A stretch of DNA of 64,000 nucleotides, taken from Diprion similis (Eukaryota; Arthropoda; Insecta; Hymenoptera; Diprionidae). Positions 50,321 through 62,469 of the stretch are shown one piece after another; position 1 is the first letter of the stretch; every line of letters starts with the position of its first letter. The position numbers were made by a program, and so were the translations under genes. The stretch covers positions 1,054,001-1,118,000 of the forward strand of contig NC_060110.1 in assembly GCF_021155765.1 (NCBI RefSeq). The letters are read 5' to 3'. Below the pieces are notes generated by a model. That model was not told the DNA's origin and did no database searches. It worked only from the letters and a program-made list of their open reading frames with translations.

Positions 50321-52582
50321 GGTTGAACGATTTTGCTATTTCTCTGAAAATTTTGCAGTCGGTCATGGGATTTTTCTGTGAGTAATTGCAATGTACAGAA
50401 TTGAATGATGTACATATTGGGAAACGATCTATAGTATCGATTCGTGCAGCGAATTTTGAAACAAACCGTTATCCTTCGACCTTTCCTACATCGCTCCGCA
50501 GTTAATGGTAATAATTCTTAAATCCTTATTCTCATTTCTCGTTCGTTGATGAAATTATTTCAGTTGATATAACGCGTTGTTAGCTGTATTTAATAATATT
50601 GATTCAAATGGAATATGAATTTCCAACGTGGAGGAACATTTTCTGACCTAACTCAATCGACCTAGCGTACATGCGCAAGGCTTGCATAATTAGATTTGGT
50701 TCCTCGGAAAAGACCTCATTAGAGTAACTGTAATTAATTTGCGAGTAAATTTTAAATAAGCAAGCGTCAAACACATTTGTCCTCGAATAATCAGTTTAAT
50801 TTGTTGAAACTCAAAAACGATTATAAAAACTCAATCACTATCGATACTCTAACCACGCATAACTGAACAATTATAGAAAACGTGCATCCTATCAACATCC
50901 AAAAAAATGGATAACACTAATCGTTTGTCAAAATATCACGCAAAAGTACGCGGACTTGTCGATGAATTATAGTCGCTGTTACAAAAAAGAAATAACTGAA
51001 AGCATTATTTTAGTGAAAATGATATTTGTGATTTTTTTGCAAAGAGACGGATTAATAATTTTCTATTTGAATTGGGTAAAAACTTCTTTACACTTACGTT
51101 TAACTATACCTACCATATAGTACAGTAACTTGAATAAATGCAGCCGTGCAGTGTAGCTATACAGCATCTCCTTAATTTTATTTCTCGACTACAAAGCACG
51201 TTCTCTCGTTGTAAGTATTGCTGGAGTTTATTTCCTGCAGTAGAAATGCATATAAAAATGAAATATTTTCTTGACTCAGTTCTTGGCCATTCTTTACACC
51301 GGCTTTTCACCTACCGGCTTTGGTACATACGTACCTATATAAACTATATACTTAACGTTCGTAGGGAGTGCTAAGTAAGTAGAGGTACGTCTAACTCGGT
51401 TGGGTTCGTTGGGCGGCTTCAAGGAGGTCGAGGTGAAAGAAGTAAGGGGTTGGGGGAGAAAGACTGCAATTAGTCAACGGAAAGTGGGAGCGGAATTTCA
51501 TCTTGCTGGGATTCAGGTAAATACTATAATTTATCTTTTTGCCGCTAGAGGCTGCCGCTGTACGTACTACTGATAACCATTGACGAGAATGTTGCAACAT
51601 GGAAGACACGTACTGAAGCTGTCTTTCCTTCGGGTTTTTGGTGAAAAGCGAGTTATGGGATCTTTATCTTTAGCAACTTGTGTCCAATGGAATTTTTGCA
51701 CTTGCCTGATATAAGATTAGTGGATGAACATAAACCCCAAATGAGGAACTGTGCGAGGTTCAGCTTTCGACTCTCACAATGAGTCTGCTTATGTGCAAGT
51801 CTGGCATTCAGATGTTTTTATTTACTTGCGATGCATCGATTGAATGAATTTCGATTTTTCGGACACCCAGTATATCAAGCTGGTGATATCGTACCGCCTT
51901 TTTAGTGGATAAGTATCGTGTGAGAGGATTTTCCAGGCTTGAAATTTATTGGATTGAACACAGAGAGCGAACATTCGATATCTACCGTCCACTCGACTAC
52001 AGCTAGAAGTTTCGTCGGGTTTATTTTTACTGCTGTTCTTTTGCGTTTAAAGAAACTTTAGTTGAACGACAATAATCCTTGGTTTTTGGGAAGTACAAGT
52101 TTCACACTTACGTCCAAAGCTTGAAATTCAAGTACGTTACATATAAGTGGCTACTGTAGTAGTATGACACAATTATGAGCACAAGAATCGAAAGGTAAGA
52201 TGGAAGTTAAGTTGCATGCATTCCTTAGACTTCTGTATAATTAATTCTCTGTCATCTTACAGGAGTCAGCGATCTAGTAATTAATATTCCAATACTCGCT
52301 GCTTAGAGCAAGTCAGCTGTTCAATCGCTGGGATTTGTCATCTGTTTAATCGTTCATTCAATACCATTTTCATCATAACTCAATTGGGTTAAGGACATAC
52401 TTACCAACACTTGTCGGGTGTCTAATTAACACAGAGAACCTGCCTTATTGTTGGAATAAGACCGTCCGCGCCCTCCAATCAAAGGGGGGAATTCAAGCAT
52501 GTTGTATTTATCTACAACCCTCCCGAGTTTTGATGGATACATTCTAAAATACATTGGTATAATGTATGCCGATATGTATACA
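50321..52582. other. Intergenic, no gene
   Basis: Mixed-composition sequence. Small ORFs (51.1-51.6 kb) lack any known similarity. Confidence 0.5.
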
Positions 52583-52930
52583 TTAGGGTGTCCGTTATTT
52601 CCCAAGTTGGCTTTTTTTTTGCTGCCGCCCTCTAAAGTTTTAGTTTTTGCCCTAAAAACAAAATATCATGGCAAAAGAAGCTCTTAATTTTCATTTTAAA
52701 TCGTGCCACAATCATGTTACGTTTCCCATTTAAAAAACATGGGATTTTTGTAGTTTGGGGAATCAATTTTTTATCTTCGAACCAACAGCAGTAGAGCAAT
52801 GATCGATGCATATTCCGATAGGAAATTGAACGCTCTACGAAAAAGGTCTCCTATAATTTTACGATAAATCTACTCGTTTAAAAGTTATTCAAAGTTAAAC
52901 TAGCGTTCATGGTAAATTTCATAGTTTTTT
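52583..52930 (+). repeat. Interspersed repeat related to that at 61.2 kb
   Basis: Begins TTAGGGTGTCCGTTATTTCC and contains GGAAATTGAACGCTCTACGA, AAAAGGTC and TAAAAGTTATTCAAAGTTAA. These match, with drift, GGAAATTGAACGATGTACAA and TAAAGTTATTCAAGGTTAAA in the 61.2-kb fold-back. An old copy of the same family. Confidence 0.6.
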
Positions 52931-52954
52931 CTACTTTTGCCATAATTTATTTTT

Positions 52955-53415
52955 ACATAATCATTAAATTTATAAATTAATGTTCTAGAAACTATTTTAA
53001 ATAAGCTTGCCAGTTTGAATATCGTAAACAATACCTGGCAATTAATATTAGAACGAGATCTATTATTTTTTTTAAATTTTGTTACAACGTTTTTGTTAGA
53101 ACGTTTTTGCTAAGCAGGCTAAGGCTGCTCAGCAAAAAGGCTAAGAATAAGAAACAGAAATAAATTTTCTGCTTTCTACCAAAGATTGCTTAGCAAAAAA
53201 TTTAATAAATAAGAAATAGAAATAAATTGAATATTCATCTTTCCACTTTGGACCAAAGGCTGCTTAGCAAAAACGTTGCAAAAGTATTTAAAAAAAATAA
53301 TAAATCTCATTTTAATATTAATTGGAAGGTATTGTTTAGGATATTTAAACCGTCAAGCTTCTTTCAGACGGTTTCTAGAAGACTACTTTACATATTTAAT
53401 GATTACGTAAAAGAA
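52955..53415. mobile_element. Inverted-repeat element with internal tandem units
   Basis: Arms 52955-53118 and 53258-53415 are inverted (GTTCTAGAAAC near 52982 versus GGTTTCTAGAAG; AACGTTTTTGCTAAGCAG versus CTGCTTAGCAAAAACGTT). The centre carries two to three ~65-bp units with CTTAGCAAAAA and AATAAGAAA[CT]AGAAATAAAT. Confidence 0.7.
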
Positions 53416-53960
53416 AATTATTAATGCAAAACAAGTGAAAAGAGGAGTTTATAGTGAAAAAAATTGCTATTTACAATTATTTTACAATTATTTACAATTA
53501 TAGTGAAAATAAAATTTTTAAAAGTAAAAAAAAAAACGTAATTATGGAGGACCCATGACAGGACCGGTCTCAAAATTCGTTAAAAGAATAGTGGTTTGAA
53601 ATGAAGAAACTTCAAAAAATCAAAAGATATATTCACTTTTAAAAACACGATTTAACACTTCAAACCCAAAAATCCTAATCAGAAACAATGTGAATATTTT
53701 TGTTGTATTTTTTTCTGTAAAGGACATCTGAAAACAGAGGTTTAAAAAAAACTTCAATTTGGATCATTATTAAGAAAGTTATGGACGAAAAACCAAAAAA
53801 GAACGTTTTTTTGTTAATTTGATATTTTTTTAACAGGTAATCAAAAAAATCTCAAAATTTACTAGAAAGGCTCTTTTGAGGGGTACTAAAAAATATAAAT
53901 AAATTGAGGAAATCGAAAATCAACATTTTTCAAACCATCCGATTTGGCGCGGAACGTCCC
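53416..53960. repeat. AT-rich, likely distal part of the repeat family
   Basis: A-rich sequence with a GGCGCGGAACGTCCC-type end near 53945-53960. It may be the right terminus of the element that starts near 52583. Tentative. Confidence 0.3.
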
Positions 53961-56900
53961 ATATACACCTGATGTAATCTGTGTACAACCAGTATGCAAA
54001 TGGTTTTGCAAGAACTGTGATTACGATATCCGTAAATCTCGCAAAAAATGAATATCGTTACAACGATTTTGTTGCTAACGTTCGATGATTCGCTAAAACC
54101 GGGGTAGGATTCCATGTTTAGATTATCTGTGCTCGTACACTGTAAATGGTGTATACATACCTATAGGTGATGATATCGCACTGAGTTATCGACCAGGTAT
54201 TCGATATTACGGCTGAAGAAGGTTTATACAAAGTCACTGAAAGAGATTCACTACCTCAAGCCACTATAGAGCCACCCTCGGTGGCTGGTAAATATTAAAA
54301 TTTTTGAGGTTATAACAGAAGTTTGAAGCGATCGAACTATTTTAATTATGAACTAAAATTCAAATTAGCTAGAGGGTCAGATCAATACTACTTGGCTCGT
54401 GAATTTTAACGTTACGACGGATACTGTCGTAAGTGGTCTTGAATCAGACAGTTTTCAAATAAAATGTTCATATTGTTCGTTTCTTATTATTATCCAAGCA
54501 AGCTAGGACGTGACAAAGTACCTATAAAGTAGAGTAAATCATGTTTTAATGAGAAAAAAAACGCTCAAGATCGCCTGACCTGCCAGATCCTCTGCGATCT
54601 GATGGAATCTTAATTTCAACAATATTCTATAAGTTTTTCTAGAGTCAATAATGGAGTCTCTTCCGAAGCGAAAACGGGAGATAGGCTTTTAACTTTGTTC
54701 CCCACCGATCGTGGGTAATCTCAACGAAAACATCACTCAGGTACATGAACTTGCAAGTGATAGGGTACCCACACACGACATGCCGAGACTCACACGTGTA
54801 TTTGTACCTCAGAGTACAAGAGTGGGGAAGGGCGGGGGTTTTCGGCAGCACAGCAACACAAAATATTCGATTGCTTGGCGTCCCTCCGATCCCAGGGGGA
54901 TTCCCATGCATACCCGTTTCTGTATTCGGGCTTAAAGCGGTTGTTAGTCGCCAACACGGACTTAGTCGCCAACTACAACGGCGAAGATTTCCGTCCAATT
55001 AAATGTTAATTTTATTTCCGGTAAATGTTTGACGTCACCGTGAAATCCGTCCATTGATGTTTTTGATCCTTCCGGCTGCAGCGTGCGGCTTCGAAAAGGT
55101 CGTGACCCAATTGGTCGGCGGCTGTGAGGTTAGGGATGCCCAATTTGGCCGGCAGAAGAGTTCGATCACGTGGTCAGCCGCCAGCGGCCCAACTACTGCA
55201 CTAATAGCTGGCCATAGTGCACGGAATAATGGCTCTTCGGGTGCCAGGTGTACGTACCATGTACGCCTCGCGACCGTTGCGTCGTGTCGTCGGAACGGCG
55301 TTTTCGAATTTCGAACGTTTCACCAGCGAATCAAGTTCGCCGGCGGGTTCGTTAGGCTGCACACAGATGGGACGAACAATAGTTTGGTACACTTGCTGAA
55401 GGTCCGCGTCCGAGTTTTCACTCGAATTATTTTACTAACAAATTGCTCTGTAAAGCACTCTTTTCACTGTTTGAAACTGGAAGAGAACCCTCGTGGAAGC
55501 GTGAGGTAGAATTATCGCTTCGGTACACCGATACTTGGTGACACGCACTGGTTTAAAATGTGATCGAGGTGCCCTGCAGCGTTATCGTGAAAACACACAA
55601 GAAGAAATCCATTTATCATGTCAAAGTCTCTGAGTGGACTTCGTGCAATTATACGATTGAATTCATAATATTGGAAATTAATTTCGTAACACAGAATTCG
55701 CAATCACAGTACATCGTTACACGTTGAGTTCACGAATAAACCACTTTTATTGCCATAATTGGGAAGTATTATGAAAGAATATATTGCATATTTTAATGAA
55801 TTATCTACCACATCACATTGTGAAATAATTGTTTCTTCATTTAAATATCTTTAAAATTGACGAAGATATTGCAGTTCAAAGGTTATCGAGTTAAGCAACT
55901 ACCAAATACTATTTAATATTTTTCTTTTACAGAATACAATGACTATAATCATTATTACACCTATTTGAGGTTTACTATTTCGGATATAAAATATTATATG
56001 AAACCAGTGGCTATGCCTAGTAGGTATGCCTGCAACTATAGTGAAATAATTTGATAAAAGCAGCTTGTCGAGAGAGATTTGAAACTTTAGATCACATGTA
56101 GCAATGATGATAATCGATCAACGAGTATGATTGATCTCAAGCAAAAATAATTCCAAAAGATAAATATTAATACTCTTCGTCTTATAGTGAGATAACCAGA
56201 TATACACAGAAGAGTAGCAGCCAACAGTTTTTCAAGTCGTACAAAAATACAGAGGCGTTCTATCCAAAAGCTCTAAATAACAAATATAAATTGCGGCAGA
56301 CCAGTGGCGAAATAAAGCATTTTTCGTAGAGAATAGGTCTAATTTATCGCTCGCACCCCCGCAGTGCTCAAGGCTGTGATAGAATATAATATTTTTTCTC
56401 GTTCCTCTCAGACATATAAGGCATAGCCTCGATTACGAGTTTTAACGTTATCATTCGTTACACCTTTTTATATGAAGGCTATTTACTCAATTTCGTACCA
56501 TAAGTGGAAATCGCCAATACTTATTTTCGCACCGTGCGTAGGTCGAGAATAATCTCTGACCCAATGGCTGGCGACTAATAATGCGGGTCTGATTTATGGT
56601 CGGCAGCTAAAAGGTGACGGGCGAGCGTTTAATGGATGGTCACGCGTCGCGTAATTTGCTTTGCGATTTACCAGGAGCGTTTTTATCGGAAACGCAGTAC
56701 AAATTGAGGCTCGTGTATTGCGTCGTGCGCCTGTATCGCCGTGGTGCAATAGAGCATGAATAACTGCGAGGCTTGGGCTGGTGAAAGACTAAACAGCGTT
56801 GCCGTTTGTGAAACGAGAGACATGCGAGGGTTGCCGGAAAAAAACAAGCGACTGTCACGAAAGGGGATTAAGAGGGGAAGGCAGCCTACGTACCAGCCGA

Positions 56901-59900
56901 GTCCTCGTCCACCATAGCAAGCCCTCCACTCCGGGACTTCCCTGACTTTACAAATAGATCGCTGTGACGTCCGCAGTTAGAGTTGGCCGAGTAAAAACAA
57001 TTTGAACTTTACCGGGAATTGTGGTCAGCTATTGGTGTTTTCTCCGGGAACAGTGTACGGAGATTTTCTACTGCTAGACGTCTAGCCGTTAATTACAGTA
57101 AACTTCAACATGGGGATGAAGTCGTAGACAAACAACTGCAGGTGGATGCGCTCAATCTGTTTTTTACTTTCTCATGGGTCGAGATCAATCTGTGAAACTC
57201 AGTAAGCTGAGTGATCAACTGCGCATTTGCAAAACAATTGAATTCGATTGTTCGGCGAAATAGTACCGCTTCAATATTTTTATATGAACGCAGCAATCCA
57301 ATGAAATTGCCGGCTCATAATGTATAACCAATATAATTTTAAGCGAGATTTTAGGTCGTCAAGGATGAATTAGGGTTGATAATTGCTATCCATTTGTCAA
57401 CTAGAAGATATTTGTTAATTAACAGGAATTACGACATGAAGTGAAGATCGTGGCATCCAAATGCTTGCTCCTTTCATGGCTAATATACGCTCGGTGGTTT
57501 AGTGAAAGAAGAAATATAACGGAAGAAATAATATTAAGTTAACGTAGTGTATTGACTAGATAATATATCTCTACCTTACCAAAGGAGGCATTCCGTAGTA
57601 AGGATTTTGTGTACAAGAAAACAGTAAACATAAAAAAAAGAAACTGGTTAGCAAACGGTTCACGGTGACAACTCGCGTTAGCTTTGGTTCACGATGAGGT
57701 ATCAAATATTGGTTACTGTCAGGTGAACCGTCAATTAATTGTCTTGAAGTCTTCGGGCGAAGTAAATATTGAACCGACACATCTGACGTTTGATAATTAT
57801 ACCTGTGTCACGCATATAGTAGTGTGGTAACGTTGGTCGTTGACAGTAAAGTTTTCGCATTTCGTTTGATATCTCTTGTCAAAATATGGGCGCGAATCGT
57901 TCAGTATCGGGTGAAAAAGATTTCATTTTACTTGTGTAATTGAAAGATCAATCGATATACATATAAGCACTGTTACGAGAACGAAAATGAATAAGTACAT
58001 TGTAATGGCGAACGACGTGTTGTCTGTAATCAGCTGACACGTGAGTGTTCAGTTACCAAAGGAATACCGCCTTTGGCATGCGAATTTTTACTGGCCAGCT
58101 CTCACAGAAACATCCGAGCTTTCGTGCTTTTGGAATGCGGAGGGTTGGCCGAGGGTGTACAGACGATATTTTAGCATTAGGGGCTCCACGTCCTGCATGC
58201 TAAAATCTACTCCGTCGCTATGTATGTGATCCTTGTATCGCTCGTATTTGCCTTCTCCAAGTTTAATACGCTAGGCCTTAAAGTCAGTGCGCGCATGCAG
58301 TGACTTCCTGACCTCTGGCTCCATTGTCGAGTAACAGACTTGTTACAGGGTAAAACAATTTCCGGTCTCACAGTACAATGCACTACGAATGTAACGCGAG
58401 CTGCAGGATTCGAGTTGGCAAGGCGGATATGGCAGAAGGATTATTACAACTTACCCACTGCACACCACATTCAATTATGTCACAGGACAATATGTTATAG
58501 GCTTCAGATTTTTGAAGGGTCACATACTTATGACGAATCCGTAATGACGAAAACTATCAGAGGTCGTTTGACTGAAAGCTGAATTGCTGAAATATTACGT
58601 TTAGACTCGCGGTACCACGTGGCTGCATCTAATACTTTATACTTTAGAAATCCTCTAGGGTGCACGAGATGATTACCAACCCCTCAACGTGAGCCGAAGG
58701 GAACGAAGCTGCGAACGAGTTCATGATAAAATACGATACAGCCGTTACGCGAGTTAGCTAGTACCTCACGTATTTAGCATAAGACTTACCCTCTGCACCA
58801 TGAAACTCGAAACGTGCTCTTACGACTTTATGGCATTCGATAATGCACGGGCGCAGCTGGCAGAAGTGTGTTATACTTACCGATGACTGCAAGTATCGTT
58901 GGTGTGTGTAAAATCGCATGATACAGTAGTAAATAGTCGCTGCTGTATCACAAGGGATATTTTTAGTTTGTACATCAGTGCTGCAAAATTGTGATTCTAT
59001 GAATTATTTTTGAATTCCTGTAACTAAATATACCGGATCCAAACGAATTCAGCGAATTTCAATACCGATTTTTCAGATAATGGGTCTCATATTTCTGCGT
59101 AACTTGACTATCAGTCATTGTGCCAATCCCGTAACTTTTGTAACGAGAAGGCCGGCTGCTCAATTCATGTCAAACTTTGATTCATTGCAACTCTGACTAT
59201 CAATCATACCAATGAGCATCCGTTGACGCGACCAATCATCTCATTAAAGTGAAACGAATCGCTCAATTTCAATTTTCGTACTCCACGTTGGAAGGAATTG
59301 AATTTGAAATTTGAGGGAAAATCAAAATCTTTTCAATTTTGAACAGTCGATTAATTTGTATAAGGTATTACTTCAGGTTCTTTACAGCATTATTTCAGTT
59401 TTCTATACAATAATAACTGCAGGTTATAACAAGAGTACTTGTGACAAATGAAACACAATTTCAAACAGCTATTACAATCAGGTTTGAAATCCTCCCAACC
59501 ATGACTATACAAAGTGTACGAAAACAACGTCGCCAGTACGGTTTCTGTTATATTAATATGATTTATGAAGGTAACAAGTTATGACGGCACGGTGGAAAGT
59601 TAGTACAGTTGGCCAATACGATGAGGAAAAAAGGTAAAGTTTGGCTAAAACTCACTTGTAAGTTGACACTTGTCTCCGCGTGTGTATCGCCCAGTGGGGC
59701 AGTTGTGCGATTTTTACGCCCACGTAGCAACTCTAGACGTCATTTGGGTGTAGCTGGTCTGTTTCCTAAGGGACCAGGGACAACGAAACCCGGAACGAGA
59801 TCTACGGGCAGAGACATTGGACGTCAGATCCCTGCTTTCTCACAATTCCAACAAAAGAGAGACGCCGGAGGCAGAGAGAAAAGTATCCTGGATACTTGAT

Positions 59901-61190
59901 GCTGAGCCACGTTGGTAGTTGGTAAACTGGTGAATACTTGCTAATAAAAATAGCTGCTCATCCGATTTACGTGCAGCTGTTTTATTTCTCATGTCGATTT
60001 CTTATATAACTTCGATACATATATATATATATACTTTTACGATGGTGGTGGAAAAGAAAACTGGAGGGCCGTTGGCTTGATCGTGCAATTTATATACGAT
60101 TCGCGTACGATGTAATGACAGGGTCGCTGTCGTGGTCGTTGAGAGAACTTTAAAACGGCTGATGCAATTTCTGCCTACTGTGTCTATACTGCTTTTACTA
60201 TGGCTGACAGACTTCTTCGTTTGCAGTTCACGATCTTCGAATTTCCCGTACCATTCTTCCTTCGTTCCGTATTGGAATGTTCGATCAATTTTTGCTACTG
60301 GAATATGATGCACAACATCTGAAGAATAGTGGCGTTATTCGACATTGTGTCACACGAAGATCGTTGGCAAAGATGACTTGTTTTATTTTTTTTGCAGATT
60401 TGCACAAATCTACGGTATCAAAATTACAATATACTTGAATTAGAATACTGAGTCAAATGGATTGCTCGATTCAATGCAGAAAAAGCGTGCTTAATATTGT
60501 ATATATGATGGGTACTACAGGTTGTTTAATTGTAGTCGTATCGAAAAAGCGTGTTAAGAAGTAAAACAACGCGTTACCTTCAATTTCCAGGAGCAATTTT
60601 GGCCCACGTAAGATTTAACGACATACGTCCAAGGCATTAAGGATACTACAGTTAGGCCTTAATACAGCCTCGGACGTTGGGACGATCAGGTTTCGTTTAA
60701 GGTGTGGTAAAACGATGGGCACAGTTACGGGGTTAATAGCAGCTCTAATTGGGTGCTTAGACCGAGCCAATCAGCCTCCTAAAACGCCCCTCTTCTTCCG
60801 ACCACCCAATTTTATTACCTTAATCATAGAATTTCACTTCTTTCTTTTTATGCTTATCGATAATTTTTTCCACTCTTTTCTTTATTACACTGTAAACGTT
60901 AGTTCATCTAGATACATCATTTTTTCGTAACGGTTACATGGTAAAGTCAACTATATGGTCAGCTAATTTCCGTCACGGATGGCCGAGAGTTAAAGCAAAA
61001 AAAGCTACACGTCCGATCAGGGTGATGTCGTAAATATTTCTCGTTGAAGCCAAGTCTTACCGAACCTTCGTTATTGAGCCATATAAGGCTTTTATGATAC
61101 GCACCAAGAAGCAATCACTACAACATAATCGGCAGTGTCGTAGCCGTACCTACGTGTATACCTACAATATGCATATATATACATATATTT
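53961..61190. other. 7.2-kb intergenic region without recognisable genes
   Basis: I checked the larger ORFs on both strands (54.6-55.5 kb, 59.6-59.9 kb plus, 60.0-60.3 kb minus, 60.7-60.9 kb plus). None shows a known domain or a matching pair of splice sites. GC rises locally (54.7-55.4, 56.5-57.1 and 58.0-58.9 kb), which could mark unrecognised noncoding exons or regulatory sequence. Confidence 0.45.
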
Positions 61191-61227
61191 GTATATTAGG
61201 GTGGGCCAAAAATTTTTTTTTCTTCTG

Positions 61228-62139
61228 TCTTACCATAAAAATATCGTTCAAGATGATGAGAAACAAGTTCTGTGAAAGTTTAAGATCTCAATATTAATAT
61301 TAAAAGGTGCCTCTTCGCGATTTTTGATTTCCCATTTAAATAATGAAGGACATTTTTTTTTTCAAGTTTGGAATTTTATTGCTTTTGAACGAATGAACGA
61401 TTTGTAGAAATCAATACGTATTCTTGTGGGGAAATTGAACGATGTACAAAAAAGGTCACTTGCGATTTTTCGTTAAGTTGACTCGTTTTAAAGTTATTCA
61501 AGGTTAAAGATCAACTTCAAATGGTATACGATGACTTCCATAATTTTTTTATATTTCATTACGAAATAATGGCTCAAAAACATAAAACATTATATTTTTC
61601 GTGAAGTTCATCAAGTGTTCTTTGATAAAACATTGAAATTTTTACGAAATATTAATAATCGTATAGAACATCGATTTGCCTTTTCAAAACATGAAACTTT
61701 TCACGAAATACTAATAATCGTAAGAAAAATCGATTTTTCCTACAATTATTAGTATTTCGTAAAAATTTTGATGTTTTGCCAAAAAACACTAGACGAACTT
61801 CACGAAAAATATGATGTTTTATGTTTTTGAGCCATTATTTCGTATACCATTTGAGATTGAACTTCAACCTCGAATAACTTTTAAGCGAGTCGACTTGGCG
61901 AAAAATCACATCAGACCTTTGTTGTAGATCGTTCAATTTCCTACAAGAATATGTATTAATTCTACAACTCGCTCATTCGTTAGAATGCAAGAAAACTCCA
62001 TATAAAAAAAAAAAAATTCCCGTGTTATTCTAATGGGAAATAAAAAATCGTGAAGAGGCACCTCTTAATATTAATATTAAGATCTCAAACTTTCACAGAA
62101 TTTGTTTTTTATCATCTTGAACGATATTTTTACGGTAAC
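61228..62139. mobile_element. 0.9-kb fold-back element, arms ~450 bp
   Basis: The outer arm sequence (ACCATAAAAATATCGTTCAA..., GAAAGTTTAAGATCTCAATA, GGTGCCTCTTCGCGA) returns inverted at 62030-62139 with about 90% identity. The arms continue to a centre near 61.68 kb, with more divergence (CGAAATAATGGCTCAAAAAC versus GTTTTTGAGCCATTATTTCG). An extra ACGAAATA[CT]TAATAATCGTA unit lies in the left arm. No ORF of known type. Confidence 0.85.
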
Positions 62140-62145
62140 AAAAAT

Positions 62146-62383
62146 AAAAAAATCAAATCCTAATGGTCCTTACAGAAGCGGAAAAAATAAATAAATAAAA
62201 CATGTGTTGAAAAATTTTGATGCTTTGCATATTTTTCAAAATAAATGAGATAAATCTGTTTTTTTTCAATAAAAAAAATCAAAAGATAAAAAGATTTTTC
62301 TCATTTATTTTGAGAAAGACGTTTTATTTTTATTTTTTTTCCGCTTCTGTGAGGACTATTAGGATTTGATTTTTTATTTTGTT
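62146..62383. mobile_element. Second inverted repeat abutting the 0.9-kb fold-back
   Basis: AAATCAAATCCTAATGGTCC then AGAAGCGGAAAAAATA on the left; CCGCTTCTGTGAGGACTATT then AGGATTTGATTT on the right. The whole composite may run from TTAGGGTGGGCC (61195) to GTACCCTA (62464). Confidence 0.7.
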
Positions 62384-62469
62384 TTTTTTTTATTTTGGAA
62401 ACTAAAAAAAAATGTAAAAAAATATGAGGTAGTCGCACCGCACTTTCCAATTACCGTACCCTAGATGGC

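Noticed and set aside
54645..55509. Cluster of overlapping ORFs on both strands
   Set aside because: Reflects higher local GC; no domain, no consistent splice sites, several frames equally open.
59609..60313. ORFs at 59609-59899 (plus) and 60002-60313 (minus) as genes
   Set aside because: No recognisable motif; the first needs a TTG or an internal ATG start, and neither has supporting signals.
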